A DNA stretch of 47,982 bases from Nocardia cyriacigeorgica (lineage in GTDB: Bacteria; Actinomycetota; Actinomycetes; Mycobacteriales; Mycobacteriaceae). The notes under the pieces were generated by a model. The model was not told the origin of the DNA. It was given only the letters and a program-made list of their open reading frames with translations, and did no database searches. Each line of letters starts with the position of its first letter. Positions within the stretch are counted from its first letter, which is position 1. Of the stretch, positions 33,880 through 42,522 are shown piece after piece. The stretch is from the NCBI RefSeq assembly GCF_010858045.1, contig NZ_JAAGVC010000020.1:50131-98112 (forward strand). The letters are read 5' to 3'. The position numbers were made by a program, and so were the translations under genes.

Positions 33880-34911
33880 CTATTCCTGCGGCAGCTCGTT
33901 GTGGCCGCCGAAGGCCTTGCGCATGGCGGAGAGCATCTTGTCGGCGTAGTGGGATTCGCCGCGCGAGGAGAAGCGCTGGAACAGCGCGGCGGAAAGGACG
34001 GGAACCGGGACGCCGATGTCGATGGCGGCGTCGATGGTCCAGCGACCCTCGCCGGAATCGGAGACGCGGCCGCCGAAGGAGTCGAGGTTCGGGTCGGCGT
34101 GCAGGGCGGCGGCGGTCAGATCCAGCAACCAGGAGGCCACCACCGAACCGCGCCGCCACACCTCGGTCACCTCGGGAATGTCGATCTTGTAGCGGTAGTA
34201 CTCGGGATGCTCGAGCGGGGTCTCCTCGGCCGAATGCGCGCCGCCGTCGTACTCGGCGCCGTAATCGGCCTTGTGCAGGATGTTGAGACCCTCGGCGTAG
34301 GCGGCCATGGCGCCGTACTCGATGCCGTTGTGCACCATCTTCACGAAATGCCCCGCGCCGGCCGGTCCGCAGTGCAGATACCCCTGTTCGGCGGGGGAGG
34401 GCTCCCCGGTGCGACCGGGGGTGCGCGGCGCCGCGTCCACGCCGGGCGCGATCGAACGCAGGAGCGGGTCGAGGTACTTCACCTGGTCGGCCTCGCCGCC
34501 GATCATCAGGCAGAAACCGCGGGCGCGGCCGAAAACACCACCGGAGGTGCCGATATCGACGTAGTGGATGCCCTTGGGGGCCAGTCGCTCGGCCCGTTCG
34601 ATGTCCTCGTGGTAGCGGCTGTTGCCGCCGTCGATGATGATGTCGCCGGGCTCCAGCAGTTCGGCGACCTGGTCGATGACCGCGCCGGTCGCGCCGGCCG
34701 GGATCATCACCCACACCACACGGGGCGTCTCCAGCCTGCCGACGAACTCGGCCAGATCGGTGGTTCCGGAGAACGAGGCGCCGAGTTCGGCGCTGAGTTC
34801 GTCGATATGCGGAGCGTGGCGTTCATAGCCGACGGCGGTGTGCCCGTCGGCGACGATCCGGCGCACGATGTTGGCGCCCATCCGGCCGAGGCCGATCATT
34901 CCCAGCTGCAT
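33880..34911 (-). CDS. gnd: 6-phosphogluconate dehydrogenase, decarboxylating (short GndA-type)
   Basis: Oxidatively decarboxylates 6-phosphogluconate to ribulose 5-phosphate in the pentose phosphate pathway. The Rossmann motif is MIGLGRMGANIVRR, the substrate-binding GTSGGVFGRARGFCLMIGG, and the active-site lysine lies in GHFVKMVHNGIEYG. The 343-residue length and these motifs fit the short bacterial class related to NAD-preferring Gnd rather than the 470-residue form. ATG 34911 has GAGGAG about 9 nt upstream; a longer open frame upstream is a shadow. It is divergent from the VanW-domain gene across a 314-bp region holding a leader ORF and terminator. No other pentose-phosphate gene is adjacent. 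Confidence 0.92.
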   Translation of the reverse strand: MQLGMIGLGRMGANIVRRIVADGHTAVGYERHAPHIDELSAELGASFSGTTDLAEFVGRLETPRVVWVMIPAGATGAVIDQVAELLEPGDIIIDGGNSRYHEDIERAERLAPKGIHYVDIGTSGGVFGRARGFCLMIGGEADQVKYLDPLLRSIAPGVDAAPRTPGRTGEPSPAEQGYLHCGPAGAGHFVKMVHNGIEYGAMAAYAEGLNILHKADYGAEYDGGAHSAEETPLEHPEYYRYKIDIPEVTEVWRRGSVVASWLLDLTAAALHADPNLDSFGGRVSDSGEGRWTIDAAIDIGVPVPVLSAALFQRFSSRGESHYADKMLSAMRKAFGGHNELPQE

Positions 34912-34976
34912 GCCATCATCTCCTCGCTCGTCGTCACCCCTGGTCGCGCACGATTGTCCCGCGCCGGAGGAAATTG

Positions 34977-35018
34977 ATGTGGCAGGCGGGTGTAACGCGG
35001 CGAATGCGGCGCCGATAG
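34977..35018 (+). CDS. Possible 13-codon leader peptide, Arg-rich
   Basis: ATG 34977 is preceded by GGAGG (34966-34970) at 6 nt, as good a ribosome binding site as any in the window. It encodes MWQAGVTRRMRRR and stops at TAG 35016-35018, 7 nt before a 17-bp terminator stem. Five of the last six codons are arginine (CGG CGA ATG CGG CGC CGA). The arrangement is that of a ribosome-mediated attenuator. It could also be a chance short frame in an otherwise untranslated small RNA. Confidence 0.35.
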   Translation: MWQAGVTRRMRRR

Positions 35019-35025
35019 ACAGATC

Positions 35026-35076
35026 GGCTCCGTGTAGTTGCCAGACCCCCGACCCGGCAACTGCACGGAGCCTTTT
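35026..35076 (+). terminator. Strong orphan intrinsic terminator upstream of the VanW-domain gene
   Basis: GGCTCCGTGTAGTTGCC (35026-35042) pairs with GGCAACTGCACGGAGCC (35056-35072) with one mismatch, followed by TTTT (35073-35076). The U-run is on the plus strand only. It lies between divergent genes, so it ends a transcript that starts in or upstream of this gap, not one of the annotated genes. Confidence 0.8.
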
Positions 35077-35140
35077 GGTGTGCGAACTGCGTCTTTGCCG
35101 ATCGTTTGCTGGGTCGCGGTCCAGTGTGATCTGTGCGGCA

Positions 35141-35169
35141 CTGACGTGGCCGGTGCCGACCGTTATCGT
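35141..35169 (+). promoter_or_regulatory. Likely promoter of the VanW-domain gene
   Basis: CTGACG (35141-35146), a 17-bp spacer, then TATCGT (35164-35169): a reasonable sigma-70-type pair downstream of the orphan terminator and 57 bp before the GTG at 35226. Confidence 0.4.
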
Positions 35170-35225
35170 TGGGCGAGCGCGCACCGCGCTGGAAAACTTG
35201 TAACCCGATGTGGGGAGGACGATTC

Positions 35226-38090
35226 GTGACCGGCGAGTCGAACACCGGACGCGGCGAGAGATCCGAGCCCGCCCGCCGCGCACAGCCCACCAACGGCGGG
35301 CTACGACAGTTCCTCGAATCGGCCCGCGCCCAGCAGCAACAGCGCCTCCAGGCCGAGCAGGGTCGGTCGGCACAGGAGTCCCAGCAGGCGCAGGAGCCGC
35401 TCGCGGACCATCGGCACCCGCAGCCCCAGGATTCACCGGCGGCGCCGGGTCTAAACGCGCAAGATCCGCGCGGTGCCGAGCGGCCCGCACAAAATCCGCG
35501 TGCCGAGCGACCCGGCGGTCTCCATCCGAGCGCGGGGGATCGGCCACGCGTCGAACAACCTGCCTCCGATCCTGCGCCGGGGTTCGGTCGCGCGAGTTCG
35601 CCGCTCGACCGGGCGACCCTCCGGATCCCGATGCCCGCCGATCCGCCGGGGCCAGCGCCGGACAGCGCGTTCGATCCGCGCCAGGGGCTCGCGCACGACT
35701 CGCGCCCGGGGCTCGCGCGCGATTCCCGGCGGGGGCCCGCGCATGAGCCGGGCCCGGAGCAGAGGCATGATTCGCCGCCCGAGCATCTGACGCAGCGGCT
35801 GCCCGTCCAGCCCGATCCGCCCCGGTCGCACTCGGAGCAGGTCCGGCCCACCGATGCGACACCGAACGAACCGCTGACCCGTCGGCTCCCGATCCCGCCG
35901 ACATCGGCTGCACCCACGGCCCATCCGGACGATGACGTCATCGCGACCGACGCGCTGGCGATCGAGCACAACCACCGAGCCGGAGGCTCGCGCAGCAGCG
36001 CAGGTCGTCACGGCCCGGCTGCCGATGTGCCGAGGGGCGCCGCTCACCCGGACGCAGGCGAATCGCCCACGGAGGTGATGAGCGCGGTCCCGCCGACCGC
36101 TGGGACGGCAGGTGGTGCCCAGCCGACGCTGCGATTCGGGTCCACGGCGTCGGCAGCGAACGAACCGGCCCAGGCCGAGAACGGCCCCGAGAACGCGCAT
36201 GAGCGCGAGTGGGCCTCGCACGCTCCGTCCGAGGACACCGTCGGAACGCAGAAAACCGCCGCCTACGCCTACTCGGAGCAGAGCCGGGCAGACCTCGAAG
36301 CCGGCTCGGCGGGCGCCGAACCGCCCCGCCCACCGGCCCCACGCGCACCGGGCGAGCGTCGCCCGATTTCCCGGCAGCCGGAGGAATCGAAGAAGCGTCC
36401 CGAGTTCCTGCAGATCATGCAGTCGCCGAAGGCACGCAAGATCGGTATCGCGGTCGGCGCCCTGTTCGGCCTCGGCCTGCTGGGCTATGTGGCCGATCTG
36501 GCGATGTCCTCCGGTGAGGTGCCGCGTGGTGTGGTGGTCGCCGGGGTGGAAATCGGCGGCATGGACAAATCCGCGGCCGACGCCCAGCTGCGCGCCGAAT
36601 TGGATGGTCGAGCGGGCCGGGAACTGCCCGTGACAATCGGCGATGTGCAGACCACCCTGGTGCCGGGCTCAGCGGGTCTCAGCGTCGACTGGGACGGCAC
36701 CTGGGATCGGATCGGCGATCAGCCGCTCAACCCGATCACCCGCCTGACCTCGTTGTTCGGCACCGAGACGGTGGAGGTCGATACCGCCGTCGACGAGCAG
36801 GCGCTCGGCAAGACGTTCGACGCGCTGCGGGTGCACGACCGCCCCACCGTCGAGGGCACCATCGTCTTCGAGAACGCTCGGCCGGTGGCGGTGGCTCCGG
36901 TCCCCGGCCGGGTGCTCGATGCGGCCGCTGCCCGCGAGGTGCTCGTGCACAACTGGGTCGCGGGCACACCGATGAACCTGCCGGTGGTGCCCGCCCCGGT
37001 CGCCGTTCGCCAGGACGCGATCGACCAGGCGTTGCAGCAGATCGCCCAGCCCGCGGTGTCGGCGCCGGTGATCTTCGACGGTAAGGGCGGTAAGGCCCAG
37101 CTGGTTCCCGAGCAGATCGCCACCATCGTGTCGTTCGCGCCGGACGGCAACGGCGGTCTGACCCCGCGCATCGATCAGAAGGTCGCCACCGACCTGCTGG
37201 CTCCGCAGCTGAAGGAGTCCGAGGTCGAGCCCAAGGACGCGACCTTCACCCTCACCGGCGGCAAACCGACGGTGGTTCCGTCGGTGGTCGGCGACAAGAT
37301 CAACTGGCAGAAGACCCTCGAACCGCTCGCGACCTTGCTGGCCGCGCCCGCGCCGCAGCGCACCGCGCCCGCGGTGTACGAGAAGGTGGAGCCGAAGCTG
37401 ACCACCGAAGCGGCTGCCGGCCTCGGCATCGTGGAGCCGATGGGCGAATTCACCACCGGCGGATTCAGCGGGCCGTCCGGGGTGAATATCCGGACCGTCG
37501 CCAGGAAGGTCAACGGCGCCGTCGTGAAACCCGGAGAAACCTTCTCGCTCAACGAGTTCACCGGCCCGCGCGGCACCGCCGAGGGCTATGTCGAATCCGG
37601 CATCATCGACCACGGCCGGCCGAGCAAGGCGGTCGGCGGCGGTATCAGCCAGTTCGCCACCACGCTCTACAACGCGGCCTATTTCGCCGGTCTGGAAGAC
37701 GCCGGTCACACCGAGCACAGCTATTACATCTCGCGGTATCCGGCAGCCCGCGAAGCGACGGTCTTCGATGGCGCCATCGACCTCAGCTTCCGCAACAACA
37801 CCGCCAACGGCATCTATATCGAGGCCTCCGCGAACAATTCCGAAGTGACCGTGCGGATCTGGGGCACCAAGACCGTCGAGGTGGAATCCATCACCGGCGA
37901 ACGCACCAAGCCGACCAAACCCAAGACCATCACCCTGCCCAAGGGTGATGGCTGCATCGCCACCGAGGGCGCTGACGGTTTCACCGTCAGCGACACCCGG
38001 GTGATCACCGATATCGCTACCGGCAGGGAAGTTTCGCGGACCACCCGGACCGTGAAATACGATCCGATCCCGATCGTCAAATGTGAGTAG
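35226..38090 (+). CDS. VanW-domain membrane protein with long disordered cytoplasmic N-terminus
   Basis: A 954-residue envelope protein. Residues 1 to about 400 are Pro/Arg/Gln/Ala-rich and disordered, with imperfect repeats (LAHDSRPGLARDSRRGPAHE, also HEPGPEQRHDS). A single membrane helix follows (KIGIAVGALFGLGLLGYVAD, about 400-420), then two YoaR/PG_binding_4-type domains (VPRGVVVAGVEIGGMDKS opens the first) and a VanW domain from about residue 736 (INIRTVARKVNG-like, KPGETFSLNEFTGPR, GGGISQFATTLYNAAYFAGL). This is the layout of extracytoplasmic peptidoglycan-associated VanW proteins whose reaction is unproven. GTG 35226 has GGGGAGG 7 nt upstream. It converges on the XRE regulator gene. 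Confidence 0.88.
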   Translation: MTGESNTGRGERSEPARRAQPTNGGLRQFLESARAQQQQRLQAEQGRSAQESQQAQEPLADHRHPQPQDSPAAPGLNAQDPRGAERPAQNPRAERPGGLHPSAGDRPRVEQPASDPAPGFGRASSPLDRATLRIPMPADPPGPAPDSAFDPRQGLAHDSRPGLARDSRRGPAHEPGPEQRHDSPPEHLTQRLPVQPDPPRSHSEQVRPTDATPNEPLTRRLPIPPTSAAPTAHPDDDVIATDALAIEHNHRAGGSRSSAGRHGPAADVPRGAAHPDAGESPTEVMSAVPPTAGTAGGAQPTLRFGSTASAANEPAQAENGPENAHEREWASHAPSEDTVGTQKTAAYAYSEQSRADLEAGSAGAEPPRPPAPRAPGERRPISRQPEESKKRPEFLQIMQSPKARKIGIAVGALFGLGLLGYVADLAMSSGEVPRGVVVAGVEIGGMDKSAADAQLRAELDGRAGRELPVTIGDVQTTLVPGSAGLSVDWDGTWDRIGDQPLNPITRLTSLFGTETVEVDTAVDEQALGKTFDALRVHDRPTVEGTIVFENARPVAVAPVPGRVLDAAAAREVLVHNWVAGTPMNLPVVPAPVAVRQDAIDQALQQIAQPAVSAPVIFDGKGGKAQLVPEQIATIVSFAPDGNGGLTPRIDQKVATDLLAPQLKESEVEPKDATFTLTGGKPTVVPSVVGDKINWQKTLEPLATLLAAPAPQRTAPAVYEKVEPKLTTEAAAGLGIVEPMGEFTTGGFSGPSGVNIRTVARKVNGAVVKPGETFSLNEFTGPRGTAEGYVESGIIDHGRPSKAVGGGISQFATTLYNAAYFAGLEDAGHTEHSYYISRYPAAREATVFDGAIDLSFRNNTANGIYIEASANNSEVTVRIWGTKTVEVESITGERTKPTKPKTITLPKGDGCIATEGADGFTVSDTRVITDIATGREVSRTTRTVKYDPIPIVKCE

Positions 38091-38131
38091 CGGCCGGCCC
38101 GGTCATCCCGAGGCGGCTCGGCGCGCGGTGG

Positions 38132-38866
38132 TCAGCGCCCCGCGCCGGGCACCAGCCGGTACAGCATCCACGGCCGCCGCGGGAATTCCGGCGCGTAGAT
38201 GCGTGCGATCATGCCGCGGTTGCGCCGGGTGACGGGGTCGCGCACCAGCACCCGATCGCGGTGCAGCTCCTCGGGCCGCAGCGGTGCCGCCCACATCTGA
38301 TCCCATTCCGGTGCGCGTCCGCAGCGGTCGGCGATCTCAGCGATCCGTTTGTCGTCGGCGAGCCCCGGTGACAGCACCCGGAACGCATTCACCAGCAGCC
38401 GCGCTTCCGCCGCCCATTCCGGCAGCACCGCTTTCGCGGCCGGGTTCAAGAACATCCATTCCAGCGCGTTCGTCCCCGCTTCCACACCGGGAAACCACCG
38501 CTGATAAGCGGAATTGGCGGCGACGATATCGAAGGTCGGAAATACCTGGAAGCACGCGGGATGGGTCAGGCTGCGCAGATCCGCCAGATCGTCGGGCGTC
38601 GGGGTGTCCGGTGCCGCGCCGAGCCCGCTCGGCAGGAAGTCCGGGCGGGTCAGGCTGCTGATATGCGCGCGGAACCACACCGGAACCTGCAAGGCGTCGA
38701 ACAGGTGCGACAGGGTTTCCGAACTGGGTTCGCGTGCACCGCTTTCGACCTCTTCGGCGACCACTCGCGGAACCCGCGCCCGCACCGCCATTTCGCCGCA
38801 GCTCATTCCTACCGAATGCCGCCGTTCCCGAACGTATTCGCCGATCGTGTAGCGCTGTTCGATCAT
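38132..38866 (-). CDS. XRE-family regulator with MmyB-like ligand domain
   Basis: A 244-residue regulator. The N-terminal helix-turn-helix (YTIGEYVRERRHSVGMSCGE, then MAVRARVPRVVAEEVESGAR) is of the Cro/XRE type. The C-terminal domain has the MmyB/MLTR sensor pattern: AAPDTPTPDDLADLRSLTHP, FDIVAANSAYQRWFPG (the NxAW/Y-type motif), and EWMFLNPAAKAVLPEWAAEA. Such domains probably bind a hydrophobic ligand. ATG 38866 has GAGGGGA 1-2 nt from ideal spacing. MmyB-type regulators often control an adjacent oxidoreductase; here none lies beside it, and the upstream 322 bp hold no gene. Confidence 0.88.
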   Translation of the reverse strand: MIEQRYTIGEYVRERRHSVGMSCGEMAVRARVPRVVAEEVESGAREPSSETLSHLFDALQVPVWFRAHISSLTRPDFLPSGLGAAPDTPTPDDLADLRSLTHPACFQVFPTFDIVAANSAYQRWFPGVEAGTNALEWMFLNPAAKAVLPEWAAEARLLVNAFRVLSPGLADDKRIAEIADRCGRAPEWDQMWAAPLRPEELHRDRVLVRDPVTRRNRGMIARIYAPEFPRRPWMLYRLVPGAGR

Positions 38867-39188
38867 GTCCCCTCACCGCTTTCGCCTGAAACCACGAAAC
38901 CGGCACAGCGGAGCGCCGAAAATCGCCTCTGCCGCACCGGATGTCACATTGCGCAGAACTCGGTACCGAGAAGGCAAACGATAGGCGCCGATCCCTACCT
39001 CGGCGCATTCCTGCACCGAGTCGTCGCTCATTCGTTACCCCAGCCTTCGAAAGCTTTGCAGCGAAAGGCAATCGGTATCGCGCGCAGAGTATGGCACACC
39101 TGTCCGGGCACCGCAGAAGCGGCCGGCGCCGAGCACATCGGCGCGAAATCGCCTCGGTCCGGGGAGAAGTCGGCGTTACCGGCCCGCG
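38867..39188. other. Intergenic region between the XRE regulator and the first DUF4185 gene
   Basis: No gene recognised. GCGCCGA and TCGGCGC (39126-39132 and 39138-39144) form a 7-bp hairpin around GCACA about 45 bp after the DUF4185 stop on the minus strand and may end that transcript. The rest should hold the XRE gene promoter, for which I see no convincing hexamers. Confidence 0.4.
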
Positions 39189-40283
39189 TTACAGCGGGGT
39201 GCGCATCAGGATGACGTTGTACTGGTTGTGCACGGTGAGCAGGAAGTACAGGTCGCCGCCGGTTTGGTAGGGGTAGATCATCGGGGCGTAGGCCGTGGGG
39301 AGGGCGGCGGCTTCGACGAGAGTGCGGGGTGGACTCCACGGGCCCTCGGGGGCGGGGGCGGTACGCAGCACGACGGAGTTGAACGGGTCGGTGGTGAGCA
39401 TGACGTACTGGCCGAGGTGGTCGTTCCACTGCACCGACAGTTCGGCGACGCCGCCGACGATCGGCGCTGCGGCCTTGGCGTCGTTGGGCTTCCAGCCGTG
39501 GCCGTCCCAGTATTCGTAGGCGTCCAGGTTGGCGATCTCGTGCTCTCTGACCCGGGAGATGTAGCCGGCGTGGTCGCGGCCCGCCGGGGTGCCGTACTTG
39601 TAGACGTAGCCGCCGGCCTTGACGAAGGCGTTCTGCTGGAACTTCTCGAAACCGTCGACGTTGGCGCGGCGGGTGGTGGGCAGTTGGGCCCAGGTCTGGC
39701 CGCCGTCACCGGAGACGGCGAGGGTCGCGAAATTGGTGTCCCACTTGCCGTGATCGCCCCAGCTGCGCACCGACATCATGGACATGTACTGCACCCCGCC
39801 CACGGAGATGCCCGCGGTGGGGATGAGGCTGATCTCGATGCCCGGAATCTTGGGGCTCGGCAGTGGATTGGGCACAGCGCCGTCGAACATGATGCCATCG
39901 GACGGGTCGGGATCATGGCTGCGGAACAGCACGTTGCTCGTCCAGGCCCACACGCTGCCCGTGAGCAGGTTCGGCACACCGAGCCCGGCGCTGTCGCCGA
40001 AGGCGGTGATCATGCCGCCGCGCCCGTCGTCCCACATGATGCCGAGATCGGTGCCGAGCACGTTGACGTTCTGCGTCCGGTTCGGGCTGTCCATGCCGGT
40101 GACCTGGAAGATCGCCTGCGTGGGCCCGGGCAGCGCGGGCAACCCGCGCGGCTGGCCGTTCAGCCCCGGAATCGGATTGACATTGTTCGGATCCGCGATG
40201 GCGGGCCCTGCCAGAACCATCGAACACACCGCACCCACCGCTCCGACGCGGGCAAGCGTGGCCAACGATCGGTTCAGCTTCAC
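39189..40283 (-). CDS. Secreted DUF4185 (GH183-type endo-D-arabinanase family) protein, copy 1
   Basis: An exported 364-residue beta-propeller protein. The signal peptide is LATLARVGAVGAVCSMVLAG, cleaved near AIA-DPNN. Family motifs are NVLGTDLGIMWDDGRGGMIT, AFGDSAGLGVPN, SLIPTAGISVGGVQYMSMMS, YGTPAGRDHAGYISRVRE and APMIYPYQTGGDLYFLLTVH. From the literature, DUF4185 proteins of mycobacteria are endo-D-arabinofuranases that cut arabinogalactan (family GH183), so this is a candidate D-arabinan hydrolase of its own or a neighbour's envelope. GTG 40283 has AGGAGG 6 nt upstream. A second copy lies at 45813-46916; the two share most of these motifs. Confidence 0.88.
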   Translation of the reverse strand: MKLNRSLATLARVGAVGAVCSMVLAGPAIADPNNVNPIPGLNGQPRGLPALPGPTQAIFQVTGMDSPNRTQNVNVLGTDLGIMWDDGRGGMITAFGDSAGLGVPNLLTGSVWAWTSNVLFRSHDPDPSDGIMFDGAVPNPLPSPKIPGIEISLIPTAGISVGGVQYMSMMSVRSWGDHGKWDTNFATLAVSGDGGQTWAQLPTTRRANVDGFEKFQQNAFVKAGGYVYKYGTPAGRDHAGYISRVREHEIANLDAYEYWDGHGWKPNDAKAAAPIVGGVAELSVQWNDHLGQYVMLTTDPFNSVVLRTAPAPEGPWSPPRTLVEAAALPTAYAPMIYPYQTGGDLYFLLTVHNQYNVILMRTPL

Positions 40284-40392
40284 CGTTTCCTCCTGGACAG
40301 ATCCCACCCGGTTCGAACGCAAGGAGAACCTTATCCGGGCCCGCCGACACCCGCCAGGCGGAAACATGGACACCGCCCCCAGATACACGAAA

Positions 40393-40419
40393 GAGCGGCC
40401 CGGAAATTCCGAGCCGCTC
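40393..40419 (-). terminator. Hairpin downstream of fadE5
   Basis: GAGCGGC (40393-40399) pairs with GCCGCTC (40413-40419) and the inner CCGGAA/TTCCG extends the stem with one mismatch; on the minus strand CTCTTTCG follows. It lies 150 bp past the fadE5 stop and upstream of the DUF4185 gene, so it probably separates them. Confidence 0.5.
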
Positions 40420-40568
40420 ATTCGCTTGTGCTCTACTTGCCACCTGATCTCGCAAGATCCGGGTAACTCACCGGGTACGGGCTAACCCACCCCGGCACTC
40501 ACCGCAGGCCGCCAACGCGACTCTCACGGCACCTGAATCCGGCCAAAATCCCGGAGAGGCGGGCCGGC

Positions 40569-42404
40569 CTAGAAAGCGGCTTCGTCGAGCTCCATGATGT
40601 CGTTGTCCAGGTTGGACAGCACCGTGCGGGTGGCGGTCAGCTCCGGCAGGACGTTGCGGGCGAAGAACTGCGCGACCGCGACCTTGCCCTTGTAGAACGC
40701 CTCGTCGGCGCCGGTGACGCCCTCGTCCAGCTTGGCGCCGGCCACCTCGGCCTGACGCAGCAGCTGCCAGCCGATGAGCAGGTCACCGACGGCCAGCAGG
40801 AAGCGCACCGAACCCAGGCCGACCTTGTACAGCTCGGTCGGCTGCTCCTGGGCGCCCATCAGGTGCCCGGTCAGGGTGGCGGCCATGGCCTGCACATCCT
40901 CGAGCGCGGTGGCGAGCAGCTTGCGCTCACCCTTCAGCCGGCCGTTGCCCGCCTCGGCGTCGATGAACTTCTGGATCTGGCCGGCCACGTGCGCCAGCGC
41001 CACACCACGATCGCGGGCGATCTTGCGGAAGAAGAAGTCCTGCGCCTGGATGGCGGTGGTGCCCTCGTAGAGCGAGTCGATCTTCGCGTCGCGGATGTAC
41101 TGCTCGATCGGGTAGTCCTGCAGGAAGCCGGAGCCACCGAAGGTCTGCAGCGATTCGGTCAGGTACTGGTAGGCGCGCTCGGAACCGACGCCCTTGACGA
41201 TCGGCAGCAGCAGATCGTTGACGCGGAACGCGGTGTCCTTGTCCGCACCCGAGACCAGCTGGGCGATGTCCTCGTTCTGGTGCGCGGCGGTGTAGAGGTA
41301 CACCGCGCGCAGGCCCTCGGCGTAGGCCTTCTGCATGGCCAGCGAGCGACGCACATCCGGGTGATGGGTGATGGTGACGCGCGGCGCGGTCTTGTCGGTC
41401 ATCTGGGTCAGGTCCGCACCCTGCACCCGCTCCTTGGCGAAGTCGAGGGCGTTCAGGTAACCGGTCGACAGGGTCGCGATGGCCTTGGTGCCCACCATCA
41501 TGCGCGCGTTCTCGATGACGTCGAACATCTGCGCGATGCCGTTGTGCACCTCGCCGACCAGCCAGCCCTTGGCGGGGATGCCGTGGCCACCGAAGGTGAC
41601 CTCACAGGTGGCCGAGACCTTGATGCCCATCTTGTGCTCGACGTTGGTGACGAAGACGCCATTGCGGTCGCCGAGGGTCTGGGTCTCGAAGTCGAAGTGG
41701 TACTTCGGCACGAAGAACAGCGACAGGCCCTTGGTGCCGGGGCCCGCACCCTCGGGGCGGGCCAGCACCAGGTGCATGATGTTCTCGAACAGGTCGTCGG
41801 AGTCACCGGAGGTGATGAAGCGCTTGACGCCCTCGATGTGCCAGGAGCCGTCCTCCTGCTTGATGGCCTTGGTGCGGCCGGCGCCGACGTCGGAGCCCGC
41901 GTCGGGCTCGGTCAGCACCATGGTGGCGCCCCAGTTGCGCTCGGCGATGATCTGAGCCCACTTCTTCTGCTCATCGGTGCCGTTGTTGTAGAAGACCTGC
42001 GCGAAGCCCGCGCCCGCACCGTACATCTGCGCGGGCGGGTTGGCGCCGAGGATCATCTCGCTCAACGCCCAGACGACGCTGGAGGGGGCGCCGAGGCCGC
42101 CGAGCTCCTCGCGGACGCCGACCTTCATCCACTCGCCGTCTTCCAGGGCGCGGTAGGACTTCTTGAAGGCCTCGGGGAGGGTGACGGTGTGGGTTTCCGG
42201 ATCGAAGACCGGCGGGTTGCGGTCGCCCTCGACGAAGGAGTCGGCCAGCGGGCCCTCGGCCAGGCGCCGGACCTCGTTGAGCATTTCCTTCACGGTGTCG
42301 GTGTCCAGGTCACCGTAGGCGCCGCTGTCCAGCACCGAGCCGATGCCGAGCACCTCGAAGAGGTTGAACTCCAGGTCGCGGACGTTGCTCTTGTAATGGC
42401 CCAT
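40569..42404 (-). CDS. fadE5: Acyl-CoA dehydrogenase FadE5
   Basis: FAD-dependent alpha,beta-dehydrogenation of acyl-CoA, the first step of beta-oxidation; the mycobacterial enzyme has broad chain-length range. The 611-residue length equals that of M. tuberculosis Rv0244c. Signatures: MVLTEPDAGSDVGAGRTKAI, KRFITSGDSDD, LTESLQTFGGSGFLQDYPIE and the catalytic glutamate in LYEGTTAIQAQDFFFRK (about residue 445), then a long C-terminal helical domain typical of the FadE5 subfamily. ATG 42404 has only a weak, distant GGAG. Two tandem TTAC-N6-GTA operators with embedded -10 hexamers lie 93-136 bp upstream. It is separated from fadA2 by a 15-kb accessory segment. Confidence 0.94.
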   Translation of the reverse strand: MGHYKSNVRDLEFNLFEVLGIGSVLDSGAYGDLDTDTVKEMLNEVRRLAEGPLADSFVEGDRNPPVFDPETHTVTLPEAFKKSYRALEDGEWMKVGVREELGGLGAPSSVVWALSEMILGANPPAQMYGAGAGFAQVFYNNGTDEQKKWAQIIAERNWGATMVLTEPDAGSDVGAGRTKAIKQEDGSWHIEGVKRFITSGDSDDLFENIMHLVLARPEGAGPGTKGLSLFFVPKYHFDFETQTLGDRNGVFVTNVEHKMGIKVSATCEVTFGGHGIPAKGWLVGEVHNGIAQMFDVIENARMMVGTKAIATLSTGYLNALDFAKERVQGADLTQMTDKTAPRVTITHHPDVRRSLAMQKAYAEGLRAVYLYTAAHQNEDIAQLVSGADKDTAFRVNDLLLPIVKGVGSERAYQYLTESLQTFGGSGFLQDYPIEQYIRDAKIDSLYEGTTAIQAQDFFFRKIARDRGVALAHVAGQIQKFIDAEAGNGRLKGERKLLATALEDVQAMAATLTGHLMGAQEQPTELYKVGLGSVRFLLAVGDLLIGWQLLRQAEVAGAKLDEGVTGADEAFYKGKVAVAQFFARNVLPELTATRTVLSNLDNDIMELDEAAF

Positions 42405-42496
42405 GTCTGCTACTCACTCTCCATCGAGTTGGTGCGGTCGGTTGTTCTGCCGTTCCCGCCCGTTGTCGCCTCCGGGTAGCCATACCGGTTTTCCGC

Positions 42497-42513
42497 ATGC
42501 TACTCGCGGGTAA
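42497..42513 (-). promoter_or_regulatory. fadE5-proximal TTAC-N6-GTAG operator with embedded -10
   Basis: Read on the minus strand, TTACCCGCGAGTAG (42513-42500) continues into TAGCAT (42502-42497), a TANNNT -10 aimed at fadE5. One base of the eight consensus positions differs (GTAG). Confidence 0.5.
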
Positions 42514-42522
42514 CTTATTCGC

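Larger units (their letters stand above)
34912..35225. other. Divergent intergenic region with leader ORF, terminator and promoter
   Basis: This 314-bp gap between gnd (minus) and the VanW-domain gene (plus) holds the gnd ribosome binding site at its left edge, a 13-codon ORF (34977-35018), a strong plus-strand terminator (35026-35076) and a separate promoter (35141-35169) with the vanW ribosome binding site GGGGAGG at 35212-35218. Confidence 0.6.

Noticed and set aside
34912..35225. c-di-AMP (ydaO-type) riboswitch before the VanW-domain gene
   Set aside because: Such riboswitches precede some actinobacterial wall genes, but I could not find the conserved core here; the leader ORF plus terminator explains the structure better.
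33880..35913. A 677-codon minus-strand frame extending the gnd gene far upstream
   Set aside because: The first 334 codons lie antisense to the VanW-domain gene, are Arg/Ala/Pro shadow sequence, and the Gnd family start (MQLGMIGLGRMG) has a good ribosome binding site at 34911.
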